64,000 bases of DNA. Origin: Xanthobacter sp. NM-25. GTDB lineage: Bacteria; Pseudomonadota; Alphaproteobacteria; Rhizobiales; Xanthobacteraceae. Shown here in pieces: positions 55,383-62,826 of the stretch. Position 1 is the stretch's first letter. Each line of letters starts with the position of its first letter. The notes beneath the pieces are model-generated. The model was not told the origin of the DNA, made no database searches, and was given only the letters and a program-made list of their open reading frames with translations. The stretch lies in assembly GCF_022138605.1 (NCBI RefSeq), contig NZ_JACBFS010000003.1, forward strand, positions 496,001-560,000. Reading direction: 5' to 3'. A program made the translations under genes and the position numbers.

Positions 55383-56402
55383 TCAGTTGGCCGCGGCTTT
55401 CCCCGTCGTCGCGTCAGCCGCGGGTGCCACCAGATGGCCCTTCACTGCCGCATGCGGATGGGGCGCGAACGCCTTCTTCGGCGCAATGAACAAGTACATG
55501 GTGAGCACATAGGGCGCCGTGAACGAGGGCAGGCCCGCCGGCAGCATCATGACATCGAAGGCGCCCTGGATGAACACAGTGGTGATGGTCGCCAGGAGAG
55601 CATAAAGGGCGACCCGCAGCGAGGGCTTGAGGAAGATCACGCCCACCGCCATCGCCGTCAGCACCGGGCTGAAGCCATAGAGGCCGGCTTGCACCGTGGC
55701 CGGATCGGCGCCCATGAGAATGGACACGATCATCGCAACGGCGGAACCCGCAGCCGCGGCGATGCCGGCCGGGATCGAGGCGATGAAGATGCCGAGCAGA
55801 ATGAGGGCTCCGCTATACTCACTGCCCAGCAGGTAGACCTGGCCGATGTTGCGGAAGAAGATCTGCACCAGCTCCAGCGGGGCGGGAATGCTCACCAGGC
55901 CCTGCACATAGTCGGTGGCGAGTTTCGGCGCGTCGCCGGAAACGCTCAGGCCGCCGAAAGAGTAGGCTCCGGCCACCATCAGCCAGCCGGTCAGCACGAA
56001 CGGACCGGTCGATCCGGGAATGCCCCAGGCCTTGGTCAGGGTGGCGCTGAAGGCTGCGGTGATGACCGTGCTGGCGGCCGCACCCACCACCACATAGACC
56101 CACAGCTGCGGCGAGGCGGTGATGAAGGTGGGCAAGGCGGCGCCGACCAGGATGCCGTTGAAGCCATAGAGGCCCGAGCTCACCGAGGTGTCGTCGGCAT
56201 CCAGCAGCATGGCGGTGAGGGTCGCCACCACGACGCCGACGGCAGCGCCGATGGTGGTCGCCCACACGCCCGATTGGTAGGAGGCGACGGCGATCGCCGC
56301 GAAGAAGAGCACTCCGGTAATGGAGTTTTCCATGAAGAAGACCTGGCTGGTGCCGCGGAGGCACAGGACCAGGAAATTCAGTTTACTCTCGGTCGTGGCC
56401 AT
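55383..56402 (-). CDS. Urea transporter (UT/SLC14 family)
   Basis: About 339 residues with about ten helices in two homologous halves. UT-family motifs are LPSFTAPY near the C-terminal half and GSTGPFVLTGW in the first half. Urea channels of this family pass urea by facilitated diffusion. The C-terminus is a short His-containing cytoplasmic tail (PHPHAAVKGH). It follows ureD by 14 bases. Corresponds in position to ureT of the Brucella ure2 cluster, where it was shown to work at acid pH; no pH evidence is available here. Confidence 0.92.
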   Translation of the reverse strand: MATTESKLNFLVLCLRGTSQVFFMENSITGVLFFAAIAVASYQSGVWATTIGAAVGVVVATLTAMLLDADDTSVSSGLYGFNGILVGAALPTFITASPQLWVYVVVGAAASTVITAAFSATLTKAWGIPGSTGPFVLTGWLMVAGAYSFGGLSVSGDAPKLATDYVQGLVSIPAPLELVQIFFRNIGQVYLLGSEYSGALILLGIFIASIPAGIAAAAGSAVAMIVSILMGADPATVQAGLYGFSPVLTAMAVGVIFLKPSLRVALYALLATITTVFIQGAFDVMMLPAGLPSFTAPYVLTMYLFIAPKKAFAPHPHAAVKGHLVAPAADATTGKAAAN

Positions 56403-56416
56403 GCTGTCCCCCCTTG

Positions 56417-57355
56417 TCAGCGCCAGATGAATTCAGTCGGCAACGTGCGTCCGCGCGCTTCCTCGCGGACGATCCGCCAGAAGCGTCGCACCTCGTGGCG
56501 CACGTCGTAGCTTTCCACGCCCACTGCTCGCAGCATCAGCCCCGCCTCGTTGGGCAGCCGCGAGACGCCGCTCATGGCGCGGATCTCCCCCTCCACCGGC
56601 AGGTGCGGAGTGAAGCGCTCGCGGATCCGCGCGCACACCGGCGCGGGCGCCAGGCACATGATGTTGGCGAAGGCATCGAACCCGCGCATCACCGCGGTGA
56701 AGTCGATGGTGGGGTCGCCTTTCTCGATCAGCACCTTTTCCGTGAACAGCTGCCGCCCGTCGGGGCGGCGCACGCTGGCCATCACCGACAGCAGGTCCAG
56801 GCCGAACCGCTCATCCACGTGATGATGTTTGCGCCCGGTCATCATCATCTCGCCGTAGAGCACGGTGGCGTCGGGCGCGACCACCAGCTCGGTTTCGTTG
56901 ATGAAGCGTGAGCCCCGGTAGGGAATGGTGAAGTCCGGCAGGTATTCGAGATAGGCGCCGGCCTCGACGTTCACCGTCTGGTGCTGGGACGCATAATTGG
57001 CATCCATGCGGTGGATGCGGTTGGCGCCCTGCGAGGTCACATAGGCGCAGGCCCCGGGCCCCACCGAGATGTCGATCTTGTAGCGATCGCCCTGGAGAAT
57101 GCCGCCGCCCACCGAGATGATGGAGCAGATCGGCAGTTCCGGCATGGCCTCGTCCCAGTACAGCGCCTGCTGCACCAGCAGGGGGGCCACACGATAAAGA
57201 TCGTGGAGCACCGACTTGCCATGGCGCATGGAAAAGCCGAGCCGCAGCTCGCCCACCTTGCCAGGCCCGGCCGCGCGCATCTGCGCGGGCTGGTCCTGAT
57301 AGCCTTGCACTTCCCGCGCGAGGTCGAGGCGCCTCAGTTGCGCATCAAGGCCCAT
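56417..57355 (-). CDS. ureD: Urease accessory protein UreD
   Basis: About 312 residues. Scaffold that binds apo-urease and, with UreF and UreG, delivers nickel. Recognisable segments: SVGGGILQGDRYKIDISVGPGACAYVTSQGANRIHRM and YLPDFTIPYRGSRFINETEL. The longer-than-average form fits the ure2-type clusters. Starts four bases after ureG. Confidence 0.93.
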   Translation of the reverse strand: MGLDAQLRRLDLAREVQGYQDQPAQMRAAGPGKVGELRLGFSMRHGKSVLHDLYRVAPLLVQQALYWDEAMPELPICSIISVGGGILQGDRYKIDISVGPGACAYVTSQGANRIHRMDANYASQHQTVNVEAGAYLEYLPDFTIPYRGSRFINETELVVAPDATVLYGEMMMTGRKHHHVDERFGLDLLSVMASVRRPDGRQLFTEKVLIEKGDPTIDFTAVMRGFDAFANIMCLAPAPVCARIRERFTPHLPVEGEIRAMSGVSRLPNEAGLMLRAVGVESYDVRHEVRRFWRIVREEARGRTLPTEFIWR

Positions 57356-57359
57356 GGAG

Positions 57360-58010
57360 CTACTCGGCCGCCGAGCTGGTGGGGGTCGACGGCTTCACGT
57401 CGAACAGCGCCATGTCCATGATGAGCGCGATCAGCGCGTCGATGCCCTCGCCGGTCTTGCAATTGGTGAACACGAACGGCTTCTTGCCGCGCATCAGCTT
57501 GGAATCCCGGTCCATCACCTCCAGGCTCGCGCCCACATAGGGGGCGAGGTCCTTCTTGTTGATGACGAGGATGTCGGACTGGCACACGCCCGCCCCGTTC
57601 TTGCGCGGGATCTTGTCGCCTGCGGCCACGTCGATCACATAGATATAGAAGTCTGCGAGGGCCGGGCTGAAGGTCAAAGTGAGGTTGTCACCGCCGGACT
57701 CGATGAAGATCACATCGCTGTCGGGGTATTTTTCCTCGAGCTCCTCGACGGCGGCGATGTTCATGGACGGATCTTCACGCACCGCCGTATGCGGGCAGGC
57801 GCCGGTTTCCACGCCGACGATCTTTTCTTCCACCAGAATGCCATTGAGCGTGCGGCGCACCTGCTTGGCGTCCTCGGTGGTCACCACGTCATTGGTGATG
57901 ATGAGCGGCTTGATGCCCATCTTGATGAGGCGCGGGGTGATGGTCTCGATGACCGCCGTCTTGCCGGAGCCGACGGGCCCGCCGATGCCGATACGGGTGA
58001 TCTTCTTCAT
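57360..58010 (-). CDS. ureG: Urease accessory GTPase UreG
   Basis: About 216 residues. P-loop GPVGSGKT (~11-18), the nickel-binding CPH motif (Cys72-Pro73-His74), ESGGDNL and NKKDLAP motifs. Hydrolyses GTP to drive nickel insertion. There is no N-terminal His-rich stretch; that role is carried by UreE. AAAGGA precedes the start. Confidence 0.96.
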   Translation of the reverse strand: MKKITRIGIGGPVGSGKTAVIETITPRLIKMGIKPLIITNDVVTTEDAKQVRRTLNGILVEEKIVGVETGACPHTAVREDPSMNIAAVEELEEKYPDSDVIFIESGGDNLTLTFSPALADFYIYVIDVAAGDKIPRKNGAGVCQSDILVINKKDLAPYVGASLEVMDRDSKLMRGKKPFVFTNCKTGEGIDALIALIMDMALFDVKPSTPTSSAAE

Positions 58011-58035
58011 TGTTCGTTCCTTTCCGGGGCGGCCA

Positions 58036-58758
58036 TTAGTTCATGAACAGGCGCACGTGGGCGGTGGTGTGGTGCGCCACCAGGATGTCGAAGACCGGTG
58101 CGAACACCGACATTTCCTCGAGGGCGAGGTCGCGGACGGCATTATAGTCCTCCTCCACCCGTCCCTGCACGGTGAAGAGGATGCGCTGGGTTTCCATATG
58201 GTCGATCCGCATCAGGCGCAGCGCCGCGCTCAAGACCATGGATGCCACCGCATATTGGTGCATCACAAAGCACTCGACCTCATCGGCCCCCATCTCCCTC
58301 AAGGCGATGGCCTGGCCGATGGGAAAGCACCCGGGAGCGCTTCCGCCCTTGATGTCGCCGAGCCAGCGGCCAAGCAGGGGCAAGGGGGCGAGCTTCAGCG
58401 CCAGTTCGGCGAACTTGCGGCCCATGCGGGAGAGCATCAGCTGCTGTTCTTCGCCCACCCGGCGGCACCACAGGGCCTGATCGGCTGCGCGGATGGTCTC
58501 ATAGTCGCCGGTGCCGGCGGCCCGATGGGCATGCAGCAGCGCCACGCCGTCCATGCGCGCCGCCTGGTGCACCACCAGTTCAACGAACTGGAGCAGCTCG
58601 GCCGGGTTGTTCACCACCTGCATCTGCAGGGCCGACTCCAGGCCGTTGGAAAAGGCGAAGGAGCCGATAGGCAGGGTCGAGTCCGAGAACTGCAGCAGGC
58701 GCGCCAGATGCACCATGCTGCGATGAGGGTCGGGCGCGGCGCCGTCGTCGTTCGCCAT
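58036..58758 (-). CDS. ureF: Urease accessory protein UreF
   Basis: About 240 residues from ATG 58758; a TTG at 58773 overlapping the ureE stop would add five. All-helical UreF with LLQFSDSTLPIGSFAFSNGLE near the N-terminus and the GRWLGDIKGGSAPGCFPIGQAIALREMG segment. Links UreG to UreD and apo-urease. Confidence 0.94.
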   Translation of the reverse strand: MANDDGAAPDPHRSMVHLARLLQFSDSTLPIGSFAFSNGLESALQMQVVNNPAELLQFVELVVHQAARMDGVALLHAHRAAGTGDYETIRAADQALWCRRVGEEQQLMLSRMGRKFAELALKLAPLPLLGRWLGDIKGGSAPGCFPIGQAIALREMGADEVECFVMHQYAVASMVLSAALRLMRIDHMETQRILFTVQGRVEEDYNAVRDLALEEMSVFAPVFDILVAHHTTAHVRLFMN

Positions 58759-58769
58759 GGTAGGACCGC

Positions 58770-59450
58770 TCAATGCTCGTGCCGGTGCGCTGAGCCGTGG
58801 CCATGGGAATGACCATGCTCATGCGGGTGATCATGGTCATGGTGGTGATCATGATCATGGTCATGGCTATGCCCATGATCGTGGCCGCGGTCAGCGATGT
58901 CGTGGTGATGGTGGGGGGTGGCATCGGCGCCGGCGAACAGCAGGCGGTTCTCGCGTGCGTCGAGCTTGGCGGCCACTTCGGCGCCCGGAGCGAAGCGGGT
59001 CGTCACATGGGCGAAGGCGTGGGTGCGCATCACGGAGGCCATCACCTTCTGGTCGACCGAGAGGGGCACATAGACCGTGGTGCCCTTGATGACTGCCGGC
59101 CAGTGCTGGTTTCCAAGGCCGTGGCCCAGTTCGAAGCAGGTGCGCAGGATTTCCACCGGGGAGAGCTGCTCGATGCTCTCCAGTTCAATCACCAGCACAT
59201 CCTTGAGGGCGACCCGCGCCACCACGATGGTGTTGCTGGCCTCGTCGGCATAGAGCACGTCGCCGTCGTGAAGATGTTCGTTGCGGGGCAAGGAGATAGC
59301 GAGCTCGATGCCGCCCTCGCTGGCCTTGCGCAGGCGGTTCTTGGGGGCTTCCCACTGCTCCAGGATCAGCGGGTCCACCTTGGCGCTGGCGGCGCGGGTG
59401 CTCCAGTGGGGATCGCTCAGGTTGCCGAGCATTTTTTCAACGAGGATCAT
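58770..59450 (-). CDS. ureE: Urease nickel metallochaperone UreE
   Basis: About 226 residues from the start at 59450 (GGAGA upstream). N-terminal peptide-binding domain and C-terminal metal domain (ILRTCFELGHGLGNQHWPAVI with the conserved interface His). The tail of ~47 residues contains about 23 His alternating with Asp and Gly, an unusually large nickel store. The reading frame continues upstream through the crcB genes but that part is a shadow. Follows crcB by 26 bases. Confidence 0.94.
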   Translation of the reverse strand: MILVEKMLGNLSDPHWSTRAASAKVDPLILEQWEAPKNRLRKASEGGIELAISLPRNEHLHDGDVLYADEASNTIVVARVALKDVLVIELESIEQLSPVEILRTCFELGHGLGNQHWPAVIKGTTVYVPLSVDQKVMASVMRTHAFAHVTTRFAPGAEVAAKLDARENRLLFAGADATPHHHHDIADRGHDHGHSHDHDHDHHHDHDHPHEHGHSHGHGSAHRHEH

Positions 59451-59476
59451 GCGGGTCTCCCAATGGGCGTGTTCGG

Positions 59477-59860
59477 TCACGCGCGCCGCAGGCGCGTCGC
59501 GGCATGGATGCCGAGGAGGGTTGCGATGTAGCCGAAGACGAGGCTGAGGATGATGTAGAGGAGGCTGAGGCCGAGCCGAGCCGGCTCCACCATCTCGGAA
59601 TAGGCGCCGAAGACGAAGGTGGAGAAGGTGGACATGCCGCCGGTGAAGCCGGTGCCCAGCAGCAGGGTGAATTCGTTCGACACCCCGCCGATGCGGTGTA
59701 GCGAGAAGGTGAAGCCCAGGAGCAGGCAGGCGAGCACGTTGGCGCTGAAGATATCCATCGGGAAGCTGCCGCCGTGCTGGGGCAGCAGGAGCATGAAGAA
59801 CTCGCGCGTGGCCGCGCCGAGTGCACCACCAACGAAGACGAAAACCGCTTGCGCCCACAT
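59477..59860 (-). CDS. crcB: CrcB/Fluc fluoride channel, second of pair
   Basis: 127 residues, four helices. Family motifs: GGALGAATREF in helix 1, Asn41 in FSANVLACLLLGF, and GGMSTFSTFVFGA in helix 3 with both pore phenylalanines (Phe79, Phe82). Exports fluoride through an antiparallel dimer. Charged residues concentrate in the 2-3 loop and C-terminus (RLRR), predicting N-in/C-in. Twelve bases separate it from the preceding crcB. Sits between ureC and ureE. Confidence 0.94.
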   Translation of the reverse strand: MWAQAVFVFVGGALGAATREFFMLLLPQHGGSFPMDIFSANVLACLLLGFTFSLHRIGGVSNEFTLLLGTGFTGGMSTFSTFVFGAYSEMVEPARLGLSLLYIILSLVFGYIATLLGIHAATRLRRA

Positions 59861-59872
59861 GATGCCGCCTCC

Positions 59873-60256
59873 TCACGCGCGCGCCAGGGCCACGCCGGCG
59901 GCGGCTGCCGCCAGGCCGAGGACCGTGGATGAGACAAGATAGAGCAACGCCAGGCCGTGCCGGTGCGCGGCCGACATCTGGGTGGTGTCGAGCAGCATGG
60001 TGCTGAAGGTGGTGTAGCCGCCGAGCAGGCCGGTGAGCACCAGCGACGACATCACGTCGCCGAAGCGATGCTCCCAGCTGACGCCCAGCGCCGTCGACAG
60101 ATAGGCGATGACGAAGGCGCCGCTCACATTGATGAAGAAGGTCCCGAACTTGAAGCGGGAGACGATCCATCCGTCGATGAGCCGCCCGATCTGCCAGCGC
60201 AAGAGCGAGCCGATGCCGCCTCCCAGACAGACCCACATGACATCGATCGCGCGCAT
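59873..60256 (-). CDS. crcB: CrcB/Fluc fluoride channel, first of pair
   Basis: 127 residues, four helices. GGGIGSLLRWQIG in helix 1, GTFFINVSGAFVIAYL with Asn43, and GGYTTFSTMLLD in helix 3, where the second pore phenylalanine is Met87. Arg/Lys residues concentrate in the 1-2 loop (RWQIGRLIDGWIVSRFKFG) and 3-4 loop, predicting N-out/C-out, the opposite of its partner. Together they look like a heterodimeric fluoride channel. Starts 83 bases after the ureC stop, behind a large hairpin. Confidence 0.93.
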   Translation of the reverse strand: MRAIDVMWVCLGGGIGSLLRWQIGRLIDGWIVSRFKFGTFFINVSGAFVIAYLSTALGVSWEHRFGDVMSSLVLTGLLGGYTTFSTMLLDTTQMSAAHRHGLALLYLVSSTVLGLAAAAAGVALARA

Positions 60257-60300
60257 TTCACCTTCCGCCCGAAGCGGGAACGCAGGAATGGGGCAGGGAA

Positions 60301-60331
60301 GGGCTGGGGGAGGCGGCGCCTCTCCCAGCCC
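60301..60331. repeat. 14-bp hairpin between ureC and crcB
   Basis: GGGCTGGGGGAGGC (60301-60314) pairs with GCCTCTCCCAGCCC (60318-60331) with one mismatch/wobble and a 3-base loop. In the urease mRNA (minus strand) it stands between the structural genes and crcB. No T-run follows, so it may protect the ureABC message or partly attenuate downstream genes. Confidence 0.7.
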
Positions 60332-60339
60332 GTGATGGC

Positions 60340-62058
60340 CTAGCTGAAGAAATAGAGCTGGCTGAGCGGGATGCTCGTGGCCGGCTCGATGGTGGCGTGC
60401 TCCCCATCGACGGTGACCGCGAAGGTCTCCGGGTTGACCTCGATGGCCGGCAGACAGCTGTTGCGCACCATGGAGGTCTTGCTGAGGGTCCGGGTTCCAT
60501 ACACCGGCACCACATTCGATTTCAGCTCGTAGCGCTGGACGATGCCGGCGTCGATGGCGGCATGGGAGGTGAAGGTGACACGCGTCTTCGGCAGCGCCGA
60601 ACCCAGCGTGCCGAACATGGGCCGATAGCGCACCGGCTGCGGCGTGGGCAGCGAGGCGTTGGGATCACCCATCAGCGACCAGGAGATCATGCCGCCCTTG
60701 ATCACCATCTTGGGCTTGGCGCCGAAGAAGGCGGGCTCCCACAGCACCAGGTCGGCCATCTTGCCGACTTCCACCGAGCCGATCACCTGGGCGACGCCCT
60801 GGGCGATGGCCGGGTTGATGGTGACCTTGGAGACGAACCGCAGCACGCGCGCGTTGTCGTTGCCGGAGGTGTCGCCGGCATAGGCGCCGCGCCGCTGCTT
60901 CATCAGGTGTGCGGTCTGGATGGTGCGCATCCAGTTCTCGCCCACCCGGCCCATGGCCTGGCTGTCGCTCGACAGGATGGAGATGGCGCCCATGTCGTGC
61001 AGCACGTTCTCCGCGGCGATGGTCTCGGCACGGACACGGCTTTCGGCGAAGGCCACATCGGTGGGGATCTTCGGGCTGAGATTGTGACAGATCATCGTCA
61101 TGTCGAACAATTCAGCCTGCGAGTTCACCCCGTACGGCAGCGTCGGGTTGGTGGAGCTCGGCAGCACGTTGGAGACGCCGGCCACGCGGATGATGTCCGG
61201 GGCATGGCCGCCGCCGGCGCCTTCCGTGTGGTAGGTGTGGATGGTGCGGCCCTCGAAGGCGGCGATGGTGCTCTCGACGAAGCCGGCCTCGTTGAGCGTG
61301 TCGGTGTGGATGCACACCTGCACGTCATATTCGTCGGCTACGGTGAGCGCCGTGCGGATGGCCTGCGGGGTGCTGCCCCAGTCCTCGTGGATTTTCAGGC
61401 CCATGGCGCCGGCGCGGATCTGCTCCTCGATGGGCGCGATGCCCGAGCAGTTGCCCTTGCCGAGCACGCCGGCATTCACCGGCCAGGCATCGAACGAGCG
61501 GAGCATCATCTCCACGTTCCAGGTGCCGGGGGTGATGGTGGTGCCGTTGGTGCCGTCGGAGGGGCCGATGCCGCCGCCGAACAGGGTGGTCACGCCGTTG
61601 CTCAGCGCCGCTTCCGCCTGCTGGGGCGAGATGAAGTGCACGTGGGCGTCAATGCCGCCGGCGGTGAGAATGAGGTGCTCGCCGGAAATGGCGTCGGTGC
61701 CCGCGCCGATGGCGAGGCCGGGGGTGACGCCGGGCATGGTGGCCGGGTTGCCCGCCTTGCCGATGCCGCAGATGAGGCCGTTCTTGATGCCCACATCGGC
61801 CTTGATGATGCCGGTCACGCCGTCGACGATCGTCACGTTGGTGATGACGAGGTCGGGAGCGCCCGCGATGTTGGTGAGCTCGTTGTCGAAGCCCATGCCG
61901 TCGCGCAGCGTCTTGCCGCCGCCATAGACGGCTTCTTCGCCGTAGACGCGCAGGTCCTTCTCAATCTCGATGAAGAGATCGGTGTCACCCAGGCGGATCT
62001 TGTCGCCCGTGGTCGGACCGTAGAGGTCCGAATACTGCTGCCGTGAGATCTTGACCAT
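60340..62058 (-). CDS. ureC: Urease alpha subunit
   Basis: 572 residues, the catalytic subunit. Nickel-binding HVH (His139/His141, in TAGGIDAHVHFISP), the carbamylated lysine Lys222 (GLKIHED), and the active-site flap Cys324-His325. In the flap the second histidine of the common CHHL is Asn326 (CHNL), an accepted variation. Hydrolyses urea to ammonia and carbamate in the cytoplasm. Follows ureB; the rest of the maturation genes follow after the crcB pair. Confidence 0.97.
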   Translation of the reverse strand: MVKISRQQYSDLYGPTTGDKIRLGDTDLFIEIEKDLRVYGEEAVYGGGKTLRDGMGFDNELTNIAGAPDLVITNVTIVDGVTGIIKADVGIKNGLICGIGKAGNPATMPGVTPGLAIGAGTDAISGEHLILTAGGIDAHVHFISPQQAEAALSNGVTTLFGGGIGPSDGTNGTTITPGTWNVEMMLRSFDAWPVNAGVLGKGNCSGIAPIEEQIRAGAMGLKIHEDWGSTPQAIRTALTVADEYDVQVCIHTDTLNEAGFVESTIAAFEGRTIHTYHTEGAGGGHAPDIIRVAGVSNVLPSSTNPTLPYGVNSQAELFDMTMICHNLSPKIPTDVAFAESRVRAETIAAENVLHDMGAISILSSDSQAMGRVGENWMRTIQTAHLMKQRRGAYAGDTSGNDNARVLRFVSKVTINPAIAQGVAQVIGSVEVGKMADLVLWEPAFFGAKPKMVIKGGMISWSLMGDPNASLPTPQPVRYRPMFGTLGSALPKTRVTFTSHAAIDAGIVQRYELKSNVVPVYGTRTLSKTSMVRNSCLPAIEVNPETFAVTVDGEHATIEPATSIPLSQLYFFS

Positions 62059-62092
62059 CTCAGCACTTCCTTCCGTGTATCAGGGCGGCGGA

Positions 62093-62503
62093 TCAGGCCT
62101 TGTTCTTGAAGCCGTAGCGGGTGACGCGCTCCATGGCGTCGGTCAGGCGGGGGCGGTAGTCCGCATAATTCTCGTCGCCCACCCAGCCGTTCACGAGGCC
62201 GTTGAAGCCCACCACGCGCTGCTTGCCCTGGAAGGGCACGAGGACGACCTCCTTCTCGTCGCCGGGCTCGAAGCGCAGCGCGGTGGTCGCCGGAATGTTC
62301 AGGCGCTTGCCGAAGGCCTGCTCGCGGTCGAACTCGAGCGCGGCATTGACCTCGAAGAAATGGAAATGCGAACCCACCTGGATCGGACGATCGCCGGTGT
62401 TGCGCACCTTCAAGGTCGTCGTCGGATATCCGGCGTTGAGCTCGATGTCGTCGGAAGCCAGGACCAGTCCCCCGACTGGAACCTTCTTGCTGTCGTCAGC
62501 CAT
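62093..62503 (-). CDS. ureB: Urease beta subunit
   Basis: About 136 residues from ATG 62503, with GAGGAAAGG upstream; a GTG overlapping the ureA stop (62527) would add eight. Core GSHFHFFEVNAALEFDR and the FVGFNGLVNG-type segment are typical of UreB. Separate from UreA, as in most proteobacteria. Confidence 0.95.
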   Translation of the reverse strand: MADDSKKVPVGGLVLASDDIELNAGYPTTTLKVRNTGDRPIQVGSHFHFFEVNAALEFDREQAFGKRLNIPATTALRFEPGDEKEVVLVPFQGKQRVVGFNGLVNGWVGDENYADYRPRLTDAMERVTRYGFKNKA

Positions 62504-62523
62504 GGCGGAACCTTTCCTCGGAT

Positions 62524-62826
62524 TCACTTGATGGGATCGTGGACGGTGACCAGCCGGCTGCCATCGGTGAAGACGGCTTCGACCTGCACATAGGGGATCA
62601 TCTCGATCACCCCGTCCATCACGTCGTCATGGGTCACCGCCTTGCGGGCGAGCTCCATGACTTCTTCCACCGTCTTGCCCGCACGCGCGCCGTCCAGTGC
62701 GGCAGCGGCGATGAGCGAGACGGTCTCCGGGTGGTTCAGCTTCAGGCCCTGCTCGCGTCGACGCTGCGCGACCTGTGCCATCATGTAGATCATCAACTTG
62801 TCGATTTCGCGTGGGGTGAAATGCAT
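62524..62826 (-). CDS. ureA: Urease gamma subunit
   Basis: 100 residues from ATG 62826 (MHFTPREIDKLMIYMMAQ); GGAG is seven bases upstream. ATG 62832 would add two residues. The EVMELARKAVTHDDVMDGV and IPYVQVEAVFTDGSRLVTVHDPI segments are standard. First gene of the urease run. Confidence 0.95.
   Translation of the reverse strand: MHFTPREIDKLMIYMMAQVAQRRREQGLKLNHPETVSLIAAAALDGARAGKTVEEVMELARKAVTHDDVMDGVIEMIPYVQVEAVFTDGSRLVTVHDPIK

Noticed and set aside
59451..60236. Upstream extension of the ureE reading frame through both crcB genes
   Set aside because: The frame stays open only because of high GC; the crcB reading frames there are clearly real, and ureE has a good ribosome site at 59450.
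60257..60339. Fluoride riboswitch in front of crcB (also looked for upstream of ureA)
   Set aside because: I looked for the conserved fluoride-aptamer pairings and unpaired bases and did not find them; the hairpin at 60301-60331 is a simple stem. A covariance-model search would settle it.
60397..62046. 549-codon plus-strand frame opposite ureC
   Set aside because: Antisense shadow of a highly conserved gene; no recognisable protein features.
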